A DNA stretch of 64,000 nucleotides from Lachnospiraceae bacterium UBA4364 (GTDB taxonomy: Bacteria; Bacillota; Clostridia; Lachnospirales; Lachnospiraceae): positions 8,451-72,450 of the forward strand of contig DGSK01000020.1 of assembly GCA_002393955.1 (NCBI GenBank), read 5' to 3'. The notes under the pieces were generated by a model. It did not search any database. It saw only the letters and a list, made by a program, of their open reading frames with translations, and was not told the origin of the DNA. Made by a program: the position numbers and the translations under genes. Below, one piece after another: positions 1 through 7,840 of this stretch. Every line of letters begins with the position of its first letter. Positions within the stretch are counted from its first letter, which is position 1.

Positions 1-3000
1 TTTTCGTTTGCAGTTGCAAGGCTTTCCTTTAACTCATTCGTAAATTTTTTTCCGGACATTTCATTCAAGCCAAACTGTTGCAGCACTCCTGTATACACAC
101 AGTTGTAGTAATTTGCAAGCTTGCTAAACTCCTTATCCTTCTCGTTATTCATATCGAAATACGGTGGCTTGCAATTCATCATCTCAATAACATCCTGAAG
201 TATCATGAAATCAGCCTGTACTTTATAAAAATTTCCCCCGATCATACGAAGCATATCATATGGATGGATCTGCGAAAACAGCTTTCCGTAAGTAAGCTCC
301 ATGCGTTTTAAATGGACATAATATATCTGCTTCGTTTCCAAAAAAGCTTCTGTAAACTGCCTGTTTGCCTCTTCTTTGCTCAGCTTATTGTCTTCCATAT
401 TTTTAGTTGCATCAAGCCGCTTAAGAATACTTAACAGCTGTTCATTGTGCCTTACCTCACCCACACTGGTCCTGAAACTTGATGCAACACGTTTTGTGAG
501 CATCCCTTTCACCTGAACCTCGTTTCCGACACTGGCCACCAATCTGTTGTCCTCAGTTTTAGTATCTAATTCCTCCGTACCATTTCTGTATATTTTCTTA
601 TCAGAATGCATTATTTTTTCGTAATCCGGATTATTTTTCAGGTTCTTTATCTTATCCGTTGAAAAAGAAAAATGCTTAAACGACCTGGCCATATACTTCT
701 CATCATCCTGTTTTTGATTTTCTCTCCTTTCCTTTACCGCAATTTCATTCTCATCGAATTTTATCCCTGAATACTTTTCAGAAAACCTGCCAAAGAGCTT
801 ATCATCCCAGCCTTCCTTCGATGCACGCTTGCGAAGTTTTTCAATGTATTTTTTCTGCTCTTGGGGCGTAAGTGAAGGTCCATGTACGACATCTTCCTTT
901 ACATAGTTAAACGCTTTTAAATAACCTTCATTACCTGCGGAAAGCTTTTCTAAGTCAATCTTGCTGAATTTTCTTACTTTTCCTGTTTCAGCGTCCGTTG
1001 TATTGAATGTTGCATACAAGACCAGAACATGGTTATAAACATTATTATAGTAATTCGACAGATTGACAAAATCCTTATCCTCTTCACTCTCAGGATTAAA
1101 ATACTTCCCTCCATCCTTTATAAACTGTGTAAGATCCTGCAGTATGGAAAATTCATCCACAAACTCAGGGTAATTATCTCCCAGCATGCGATAAACATCA
1201 TAGGGATGCAACTGTGTCAGCTTCTTTCCATATGTTGCTTCCAGCTTCTTCAAATGCTGATAATAATGCTTCTTAAGTTCTTTCAGTGCATCATCCTGCT
1301 GCCTGTTCGCTTCATCCACACTCAGTTTTTTCTGCTGCATATTTCCCTTTGCATCCAGCCGCTGCAGGATTGAAAGCCACTCATCATCTGTTTTTCCCAT
1401 ACCGAATTTTCCCATTACAGATGCCGCTATCCGATTGAGGACAAGTCCGTTTATTCTAAGATCGCCTTTTATTATATTTCCGTCTTTATCTTGAGCTACA
1501 TTTTCAATATCAAATTCATTATTGAAAGCCATAAACTCTTTTGACATATTCCGGACTTTTATCCTGGCTTTTCCGGTAGTATACATCTTAAAAATATCCG
1601 CAGAATTTTTCAGTTTACCCGCATTTTCCGGAGACAGGTCAAACTTATTTAAAGGCTCATATTTTTCCCCGGCTTTTTTTTCAAGTACTTTATTAAACTC
1701 TTCCGGGCTATAATCCTTCTCTTCTAAGCCGCCTTCCTTATGCTCAATATCCACCCAGCCGTTATCGATTTTCTTCTCAGTTTCTTTCTTTCCGCTGTCT
1801 TTCTCTGCTTCGCCGGATTTTTCCTTGCTGTCCTTTTTCTCGTTATTCTTTTCGTCTTCCTTCTTATCTTCCCCGGTCGCCTTTTCTGCTTCGCCCTTCT
1901 TTTCTTCGCCGGCTTTATGTTCTTCTTCCCCCTTCTGTTCTTCGCCAGCTTTATGTTCTTCTTCCCCCTTTTTTCCCTCGTCTATCTTCTCCTCGCCTTC
2001 TTCCTTTTCCTCGCCTTTCTTCTCTCCACCGGCTTTTTCTTCGTTTGCTTTCTCCTCGTTGTCGTTCTTCTTTTCGGCGTCCTTTTTGTCTTCTTTCTTA
2101 TCTTTCTTATCTTTCTCTTCCTTCTCTTCTGCCTCTCCTTCTTCCTTCTTTTCTTCTTCTATCTTCTCTTCATCCGGTTTCTTTTCGTTTACCTTCTCCT
2201 CTTCCTCGTCCTTGAAGTAAGCTTCAATATCTTCAAGTTCTTTCTGCCTTCCTTCGATTTCTTTCTTTGTCTCAGAAGCTTTTACCTGTTTTTCTTCCTT
2301 CTCCAAGTCAGCAAAAATATCTTCCATTTCATCCTGGCTCACCTGAAACTGTATAAGCAAGGTGCTTTCTTTATCCTTGGATGCTTTAATAGTTCCGGAC
2401 TCTTCAATCTCCTTCAGATCATCATAGCTCTTAAAAAAGCCAAGACCCTGCATGATATTTGCGATCCTTGCACCGATTCCGCCAAAAAGCTTAGCGGACG
2501 TCCTGTATACCGTTTCCGATGGCTTAGCTTTTCCTCTCATCTTTCTGAAAAGATAAGGGAAGCCATGTACCAATGAGTCATACATTCCCACCGGCAATGC
2601 AAAAACTCCCTTTGCACAATCCCTGAATATCTGGCGGCTTTCCGTAAGACCTGCCCAGCCTTTCGTAAGACTGTAGTCAACTGTCCATTTTTTCTTGGAT
2701 CCAAACTTTTTGGAGGCCGCATTAAAAGCCATGGAAAGGAGCTTAAGCGGCATCTTTGCCACCTTTCCCGCTAAGATAAGTGTATTGGAAGCTATCATGG
2801 TACCGATACCAATGGTTCGGTCTATCAGACCACCCGTCACGTTGTATATAGCTTTCGTGCGGTCCCAGTTATTCTTCATTGCGGTTTTCCACCACTCTTT
2901 ATGACGCTGCGAAAGCCCGGGGAGTTCATTATTTTCTGCCTGTTTTTTCCTATTGTCTTTATATATCTGATTCCTGTTGCTTATGGAGTCTGCAGCGTGG

Positions 3001-3659
3001 AGAGCCTTAAGGAATGTCGGGAAAGCGGTATCACTTTCATTTTTAGAATCCAGGGATTTCATCATTTCTCTTCTGCTTCCCGAAAGCATAAAATATCTGT
3101 TGTCCATATTGATGAGTTCCTTAATGCGGGCCATCTTTTTAAGCCTTTTCTGTCCCTTGCCGTGCTTCACAGCTTTTCCAAATTCCGCAACATAGCTGTC
3201 TACACTGCTTACAAGGTCTTCATATGCCTGCCCGAACCTTTCTCTCTCATCAGCGAGTATGTCTGCATCTTTTTTTCCTTCAAGCACATTTTTTCTGATA
3301 TCAAGATAGGTACGAAGAGCCGTCCTCACTGCACTGCGCGAAGCCGCCTCAGCATAATCAGCATTAAGCATCAGGATATCCATGCCCATTCCCATTTTTG
3401 AAACATCATTTTTATCCTTACCCGATATGAAGCGCTTCTCTTCTTTACTGATCTCTGCATTTGAGAGCTTTTCAAGTGGAATCTCCTGCTGGTTTTGAAT
3501 AATTTCATTCTCCTGATCAGATTTCTTCAGGTCAACTTCCGTGCCAGTGTTGACTATTGATTCTTTCTTATCCAGATTCTTTTCCTGATTCTTTTCCTGA
3601 TTCTTCTCCCGCTCCTTTTCAAGGTCTTTATTTAAATTTATTTCCAAATTATTATCCAT
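1..3659 (-). CDS. Large unrecognised Lys/Glu-rich protein with duplicated C-terminal module (3' end outside window)
   Basis: The frame is open from an ATG at 3659, with GAGGTGAC just upstream, to the window edge: at least 1,219 codons. The start is Asn/Lys/Glu-rich. Around residues 265-300 is a weakly hydrophobic, Gly/Ile/Leu-rich stretch. Residues about 480-630 are almost entirely Glu, Lys, Asp and Gly, which suggests a long charged linker or coiled coil. After it, a module of about 120 residues occurs twice (about 756-876 and 1066-1190). Both copies carry LSIL-RLDA, EANRQ, a YY-HLK--E-TYGK segment, HPYD--RM and ILQD. The gene lies 43 bp downstream of the GNAT gene at 3703-5145 on the same strand, so the two probably form an operon. 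I do not recognise the family. A structural or effector-type protein is possible, but this is only inference. Confidence 0.85.
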   Translation of the reverse strand, partial: MDNNLEINLNKDLEKEREKNQEKNQEKNLDKKESIVNTGTEVDLKKSDQENEIIQNQQEIPLEKLSNAEISKEEKRFISGKDKNDVSKMGMGMDILMLNADYAEAASRSAVRTALRTYLDIRKNVLEGKKDADILADERERFGQAYEDLVSSVDSYVAEFGKAVKHGKGQKRLKKMARIKELINMDNRYFMLSGSRREMMKSLDSKNESDTAFPTFLKALHAADSISNRNQIYKDNRKKQAENNELPGLSQRHKEWWKTAMKNNWDRTKAIYNVTGGLIDRTIGIGTMIASNTLILAGKVAKMPLKLLSMAFNAASKKFGSKKKWTVDYSLTKGWAGLTESRQIFRDCAKGVFALPVGMYDSLVHGFPYLFRKMRGKAKPSETVYRTSAKLFGGIGARIANIMQGLGFFKSYDDLKEIEESGTIKASKDKESTLLIQFQVSQDEMEDIFADLEKEEKQVKASETKKEIEGRQKELEDIEAYFKDEEEEKVNEKKPDEEKIEEEKKEEGEAEEKEEKDKKDKKEDKKDAEKKNDNEEKANEEKAGGEKKGEEKEEGEEKIDEGKKGEEEHKAGEEQKGEEEHKAGEEKKGEAEKATGEDKKEDEKNNEKKDSKEKSGEAEKDSGKKETEKKIDNGWVDIEHKEGGLEEKDYSPEEFNKVLEKKAGEKYEPLNKFDLSPENAGKLKNSADIFKMYTTGKARIKVRNMSKEFMAFNNEFDIENVAQDKDGNIIKGDLRINGLVLNRIAASVMGKFGMGKTDDEWLSILQRLDAKGNMQQKKLSVDEANRQQDDALKELKKHYYQHLKKLEATYGKKLTQLHPYDVYRMLGDNYPEFVDEFSILQDLTQFIKDGGKYFNPESEEDKDFVNLSNYYNNVYNHVLVLYATFNTTDAETGKVRKFSKIDLEKLSAGNEGYLKAFNYVKEDVVHGPSLTPQEQKKYIEKLRKRASKEGWDDKLFGRFSEKYSGIKFDENEIAVKERRENQKQDDEKYMARSFKHFSFSTDKIKNLKNNPDYEKIMHSDKKIYRNGTEELDTKTEDNRLVASVGNEVQVKGMLTKRVASSFRTSVGEVRHNEQLLSILKRLDATKNMEDNKLSKEEANRQFTEAFLETKQIYYVHLKRMELTYGKLFSQIHPYDMLRMIGGNFYKVQADFMILQDVIEMMNCKPPYFDMNNEKDKEFSKLANYYNCVYTGVLQQFGLNEMSGKKFTNELKESLATANE

Positions 3660-3702
3660 TTTGTCACCTCAAAACCGCATTTTTATAAAACCGTATGCTT
3701 TT

Positions 3703-5145
3703 TTATAGCCCCATGAATTTTGCCAGCTTCTCCATTCTTTCCGGCGAGTAGTCCTCTGCCTCAGGTTCACCGGTAGGAATCTTCTCATCCGAAAGACCTG
3801 CTTCTTTTCTTAATATATCCCACTGCTTACTGCTTATTATATCTTTCCGTAAAGGTGCGGACAGCTCGCCGCGGTACTGCATCATAGTCCGTGTCCCGGG
3901 GAAAAGCTTTCTCATAATCGCAAACCCCTCATCACTCTCAAACTTTCCATGCAGCATAGACTTTTCTCCGTCACATTTTAATGCTGCCCCGCCGGCAAAC
4001 CTTATCAGTTTCAGGATAGCGCCCGGATCACAATTCGGCAGGCTTCGTACTGTCTCAAATCTGTAATTTCCCCGTTCCTGACGATGGAATAAAAGCACCG
4101 CCTTGACTGTCATATTATCCATTACGACACAGCTCACATCTTTATCAAAAAAACTATAGCTTGTATTCACAAGCTCCACATCGTAGCTATTGTTGAGTGT
4201 CTTAAAAAACCGCTTTAGCATCATTTCTCCGCCTACGCCAAGTTCTCTAAGGGACTTTACCCCGTCTGTCGGGCCGTTCATATATTCGCTGTCTTTTATA
4301 TCTGTCACATTCAGATAGAAGTTATTTCCTGTGCGGAGGCTGAAAACAAATTTCCATGAATCAAGGAAATTTTCGAGCACAGCGAACCGTTCACGATCCT
4401 TTTCTTCCTTAAGCTCCGTTACATTCATATTTAGGGTTATGATGCTGCCTTCAGCCTGGATTGCATATCCCGCAAGCTCTGCCATCAGCATATTACCCAC
4501 ACCGGTCTTTTTATATACATCCGCAACATATATCCATTCAAGCCTTATATCATTAGCTGCAGTTCCTCTTATGGTATTGATACTGAAAACTGCCACTCCG
4601 GCCACAACCATAGAATTGCCCTTATGCCTGACGGCACCAAGAGCTTTCTTTCTTCCTTCCAGAATATCATCATAGTGTTCTGCAGGTATGAGGCTTCGGA
4701 ATGCCTGCGCATTATTTTTTGTCACTCTGCTGACAAGAGGCCAGTATTTTTTTTCAAAGCTTCTGAGAATACCGAGCCCGGCTTCCAGCCGGTCCCTTCC
4801 GAAGCCGGCCAGGGGATTGAACACCTTAGCCGTTTCAAAACAGGTATCCATTAAGGACAGATAAGCTGTCTCTTTCTGCTCCGGAGTCATTCCCTCACCC
4901 GACATTTCGATCATATTCACCAGGGCCAGCTTGTCTGAGAGTTCCTCTAACAGATAGTCATCATCTACAAGCATGGTCATAATATCATTTTCTTCCTCAT
5001 CATAAGCTGCCAGCAGTTCCTTAAAATATTCTCCTATTTCCTCAGCCTGTGCTGCTGTTTCTGCGTCCAGCGTTTCTTTTTCATCCGCCCAGTCTGAAAT
5101 TTCCGATAATATGCTGTCCCATTCCTTTTCAATATCTTTTATCAT
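3703..5145 (-). CDS. GNAT-domain protein of unknown target, partner of the large unknown gene
   Basis: 480 residues. The first ~140 residues are acidic and helical, with many Glu, Asp and Leu. A GNAT-like acetyltransferase fold follows at about 145-275: a strand ending EWIYVADVYKKTGVGNML matches the acetyl-CoA pyrophosphate loop (R/K-x-x-G-x-G) after a hydrophobic beta strand. The C-terminal half (about 290-440) may be a second, degenerate GNAT-like fold, ending in a short charged tail. It is the first gene of a two-gene unit with the >1,200-residue protein downstream, so it may modify or chaperone it. GNAT proteins transfer acyl groups from acyl-CoA to amines; the substrate here cannot be read. 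An inverted repeat lies upstream at 5269-5313. Confidence 0.75.
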   Translation of the reverse strand: MIKDIEKEWDSILSEISDWADEKETLDAETAAQAEEIGEYFKELLAAYDEEENDIMTMLVDDDYLLEELSDKLALVNMIEMSGEGMTPEQKETAYLSLMDTCFETAKVFNPLAGFGRDRLEAGLGILRSFEKKYWPLVSRVTKNNAQAFRSLIPAEHYDDILEGRKKALGAVRHKGNSMVVAGVAVFSINTIRGTAANDIRLEWIYVADVYKKTGVGNMLMAELAGYAIQAEGSIITLNMNVTELKEEKDRERFAVLENFLDSWKFVFSLRTGNNFYLNVTDIKDSEYMNGPTDGVKSLRELGVGGEMMLKRFFKTLNNSYDVELVNTSYSFFDKDVSCVVMDNMTVKAVLLFHRQERGNYRFETVRSLPNCDPGAILKLIRFAGGAALKCDGEKSMLHGKFESDEGFAIMRKLFPGTRTMMQYRGELSAPLRKDIISSKQWDILRKEAGLSDEKIPTGEPEAEDYSPERMEKLAKFMGL

Positions 5146-5268
5146 GGCTTTTTCTCCTTTTTCTTATGTAAAGCTATACAAACATTTACAGGTATACCCC
5201 ATACGGACTTTAATTCGGTTCCGGGCTACCTTGACAGCCTTTTGTCACTCCGGCCCCCAAATGCAGGC

Positions 5269-5313
5269 AGTATCATTCACCTAATATAATACCCCACTGT
5301 GTCAAATGATACT
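5269..5313. promoter_or_regulatory. Inverted repeat upstream of the GNAT/unknown operon
   Basis: AGTATCATT at 5269-5277 and AATGATACT at 5305-5313 are perfect 9-bp inverted arms around a 27-bp AT-rich spacer containing TATAAT-like sequence. It lies about 125 bp upstream of the GNAT start codon, in an otherwise gene-free stretch (5146-5481). It could be an operator or a hairpin; no regulator is identified. The rest of the stretch shows only the terminator at 5391-5427. Confidence 0.4.
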
Positions 5314-5390
5314 ACCCATAGCGTACCCAATGCGTACTATTAAATTAACCGCATTTCCGGCCAGCCATACACATAACGGTCATTTACATA

Positions 5391-5427
5391 CAAAAAACCT
5401 CCCGCGGAAACATCACACAGGAGGTTT
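5391..5427 (-). terminator. Rho-independent terminator after the reverse-transcriptase remnant
   Basis: On the minus strand an 8-bp stem (AAACCTCC / GGAGGTTT, loop 17 nt) is followed by a run of six T. It lies 55 bp after the stop codon of the RT remnant and would end transcription of the DGR locus. Confidence 0.55.
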
Positions 5428-5481
5428 AGTTACTATAAAACAGATACATACCAGGGTAAAATACGCACAAATATCAAAAAA

Positions 5482-5942
5482 TCAATTTACTGCAGTAAGT
5501 CTTGCCTTTAATTCCGCTATTTCACGATCTTTCTCTGCCAGCTCAGTATCTCTTTCCAGGCTGTCCATATAATACAGTGCAAACCACTGGCTGGTCTGAT
5601 TTCCCAAAGGTATACCGCATGAATAGAATCCGTCTGCTGATTCCTTGTCAGCAGTGCTGCATCCGTAACTGTCTATAAAAATACACAGCAGATCATATAA
5701 TGCTTTTTATTCTATGTTTCCGGCCAGCTTCTTCTTTAATATTTCATGATCTATGCTGTCGAAAAAATGCCTTATGTCATATCTTAAAAAATAGCCTTCG
5801 CAGCCGTATCTCTTATAATGCTCCCCGGCATGTGTTTTCCCGGGACTTCCTCCCGAGACGGAAACAGGCTCCTTTACCCCTGCGTACAGCCTAAACTGCT
5901 TAGTTTTTGATTGCCATATTAGAAGATCAGGTGGCTGATGCC
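5482..5942 (-). pseudogene. Reverse transcriptase remnant of a diversity-generating retroelement
   Basis: The minus strand still encodes recognisable retroelement RT blocks. Around 5738-5790 it reads GYFLRYDIRHFFDSIDHE, the D-x-x-x-F-F-x-x-I-D-H block. Around 5563-5618 it reads GIPLGNQTSQWFALYY, typical of DGR and related bacterial RTs. Between them an in-frame TAA lies at 5707-5709. After the second block the frame jumps straight to a short Glu/Lys tail and stops at 5482. The YxDD catalytic box and thumb are therefore deleted, and the N-terminal third is missing or unrecognisable. The remnant lies immediately downstream of the lectin-fold variable protein gene, the usual DGR order. It cannot encode an active enzyme. 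A group II intron or retron RT is less likely given the neighbouring variable protein and hairpin. Confidence 0.8.
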
Positions 5943-5952
5943 GCCTTGGATT

Positions 5953-5973
5953 TGCGGCGGACAGGCCGCCGCA
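5953..5973. repeat. GC-rich hairpin just after the DGR variable region
   Basis: TGCGGCGG and CCGCCGCA form a perfect 8-bp stem with a 5-nt loop. It starts 5 bp after the stop codon of the variable-protein gene. In studied DGRs (Bordetella phage BPP-1) a short GC-rich hairpin or cruciform a few bases after the variable region promotes retrohoming. Position and shape match. No T-run follows on the minus strand, so it is not a simple terminator. Confidence 0.7.
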
Positions 5974-5978
5974 TTTGT

Positions 5979-7388
5979 TTATTTCTCTATATACAAAGCG
6001 GGACGCACACCGACGTCACCGATATTCACATTGTTGCACCAGCCCCAGCCCGCGCAGCCGTCGTATACCACAAGACAAGCGAGGTCACTAAAGGAGCCCG
6101 GCGACCGCAGCCACCACCAGCCACAGCCCAAGCCAATAACATCCGTACTGTAACCTTCTGAAGACAGTCCATAATAGTTTATATGGCTTTCACCTGTATA
6201 ATCATCCTGTGTGATCGTATAGTGATAGGCGCCGTTATTTACTGCATAGGGTGTCACATCAGTGATAAGCGCACTGCTGAAGCCATACCGTAAACCATCA
6301 TGCCAGCTTTCAAAGGAATAATATTTTCTTACCTCATCCACGCTCAAGCAGAACACCTTGTCGCTCGTATCATTTCCACCTTCCGTTCCACCTTCCCCAT
6401 TGTCCGGATTTGAAAGATTCGCCGTAATTACCCTGTCATTCTCTGCATCTGAAAAAGCGGTATTATAGAAATCATTATTAAGCCAGTTTCTTAAAGTGCA
6501 CGTTTCCCATGTAACATCAGCGAATTCCGTATTGTACGGCTGGCAGTCAAGTATATATCTGCTTATAAGCAGCATTTCTCCGTCGTTTTCATCAAGGACT
6601 TCCCATTCAATCGGTTCCGGGCCGTTTGATGTATCCCCGTCCTGCTCATAGCTCCCGAATATGACATAATTCCCGTTCCTTGTATATGAGCCGTCGCCGG
6701 CAGATGATCCGTCATTTCCTGCATCGTCTGCATCATTTTCATCGCTGTCTGATGACCCGGTGTTTTCATCAGTATTCCCGCTGTCATCAGCATCGTCATC
6801 GGCTGCCGCAAGCACTGCTGTGGATGCCTGCTCTTCCGCCTGTGCATAAAGCTCCGTCAGCGCTTCATCCCCAGTTTCATCTATGCCCTCCTGCAGCACA
6901 GCGAGTGCCTCCTCAGGCTCACCGATTTCCATATAGATTTCTGCCAGTGCCTCATAGGCATCAGGATTCTTCGGGGCTATCTCAATGGCTGCCCTGTATG
7001 CTACAATGGCCTTCTCATAATCAAGCTCATCAAGATACCTCTGGCCTAAGGATAGCTGCTTGTCATATTTCCGCTGAGGGTTGCTGAGAACCAGTATTCC
7101 CGTCACGGCAACTATTAATACTATCAGTACTGTTACAACCGCGATACCGCCAATGACCAAAGGTATGGGAACTGATTTTTTCCTGACGATTTCCTGTTCC
7201 GGTGCAGCCGTGGGGATGGCTGCAGAAGTCTGGTCTTCTTTTTTCACCCCGACCTGCCCGGCAGGCACATTTCCGGTACTGCCGTCATTTACGCTGCTGT
7301 TTGATCCGGTTTCCGCTACTGGATTTCCGCACCCCGGGCAGAACTGCGCTCCATCCTGAAACTCTTTGCCGCATTTACTGCAAAACAT
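5979..7388 (-). CDS. DGR-type variable protein: zinc ribbon, membrane anchor, TPR, C-terminal lectin-fold domain
   Basis: 469 residues. Residues 1-26 form a zinc ribbon (CSKCGKEF...CPGCGNP). A membrane segment spans about 75-100. TPR-like helices cover 108-180, followed by an Asp/Gly/Ser-rich linker to about 235. The C-terminal 230 residues resemble the DUF6273/C-type-lectin (FGE-like) fold: WEVLDENDG, LRNWLNNDFY, WWWLRSPG and a final GVRPALYI. This is the architecture of many gut Firmicute DGR targets, where the lectin domain is displayed outside the cell and the last ~40 codons are mutagenised. The start follows GGGAGG with good spacing. The gene itself looks intact, but the adjacent RT is broken and no template repeat is visible in the window, so the variable region is probably frozen unless another RT acts in trans. 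Confidence 0.85.
   Translation of the reverse strand: MFCSKCGKEFQDGAQFCPGCGNPVAETGSNSSVNDGSTGNVPAGQVGVKKEDQTSAAIPTAAPEQEIVRKKSVPIPLVIGGIAVVTVLIVLIVAVTGILVLSNPQRKYDKQLSLGQRYLDELDYEKAIVAYRAAIEIAPKNPDAYEALAEIYMEIGEPEEALAVLQEGIDETGDEALTELYAQAEEQASTAVLAAADDDADDSGNTDENTGSSDSDENDADDAGNDGSSAGDGSYTRNGNYVIFGSYEQDGDTSNGPEPIEWEVLDENDGEMLLISRYILDCQPYNTEFADVTWETCTLRNWLNNDFYNTAFSDAENDRVITANLSNPDNGEGGTEGGNDTSDKVFCLSVDEVRKYYSFESWHDGLRYGFSSALITDVTPYAVNNGAYHYTITQDDYTGESHINYYGLSSEGYSTDVIGLGCGWWWLRSPGSFSDLACLVVYDGCAGWGWCNNVNIGDVGVRPALYIEK
5985..6120 (-). other. Probable DGR variable region (VR) in the lectin-domain gene
   Basis: This stretch encodes the segment from the WWWLRSPG motif to GVRPALYI at the end of the lectin domain. 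In DGR targets the residues between those motifs come from AAY codons in the template that become NNY. Here many codons between them end in C or T and encode Ser, Asp, Cys, Leu, Val, Tyr, Asn and Trp-flanked positions, as expected of a once-diversified VR. The boundaries are approximate. No adenine-rich template copy was found nearby. Confidence 0.6.
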
Positions 7389-7425
7389 TATTCCTTCGCC
7401 TCCCTTTATTTACAAATCAATCCGC

Positions 7426-7800
7426 TTAAAATGAATTGATATGCCATACATCTCTCAAAAGGCCGGATGCGTATTTTTGCACACATCCGCTCTTCTCTGC
7501 CCTTTCATACATATCTATTCTTAATATTCTTTCATCCATGTACTGGACACTACACTTTTGTTTATTCCTTCTCCTGATGACTGCCTCATGTATCTTTTCT
7601 GTAAGGTCATCCGTGACTTTACCGGTCTCTCATAATCATACAGCTTTTTACAGTTATCTGGAATATCTTTTCCTTAAACTTTGGCTGACTGTTCAGGTTA
7701 TTGAAAATGTCTTCCGGATTAAACAGAGATTAAGAAATGTGCTCATCGCATCGGCATACAGTTTTTGATTGTCGTATTGGCCGTCGTAGTCCTCATGATA
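7426..7800 (-). pseudogene. Frameshifted remnant of an unidentified gene
   Basis: The minus strand has protein-like segments in successive frames: YDNQKLYADAMSTFLN, then LFNPEDIFNNLNSQPKFKEK in another frame, then VTDDLTEKIHEAVIRRRNK and YMDERILRIDMYERAEKSG ending at a TAA at 7426. The composition is that of an ordinary helical cytosolic protein, so two frameshifts in one original gene are likely. I do not recognise the family. It fills most of the 450-bp gap between the variable-protein gene and the radical-SAM cluster. Confidence 0.45.
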
Positions 7801-7840
7801 GACTATGTTACCATCAGCGACCTACTATTAAAAATCACCC

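Noticed and set aside
1740..2576. Long plus-strand frame rich in Phe/Leu that looks like a membrane protein
   Set aside because: It is the antisense of the Lys/Glu-rich linker of the gene at 1-3659; GAA/AAG codons read backwards give TTC/CTT.
5395..5980. Group II intron carrying the RT remnant
   Set aside because: No intron domain V-like hairpin or intron ends are seen, and the RT blocks sit next to a DGR-type target gene with its hairpin.
6680..7087. Plus-strand His-rich frame across the variable-protein gene
   Set aside because: Antisense of the TPR and acidic linker coding region, with no ribosome-binding site.
7436..7768. 110-codon plus-strand frame in the gap before the radical-SAM cluster
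   Set aside because: No ribosome-binding site. The opposite strand has better protein-like segments in successive frames, so a broken minus-strand gene explains the stretch better.
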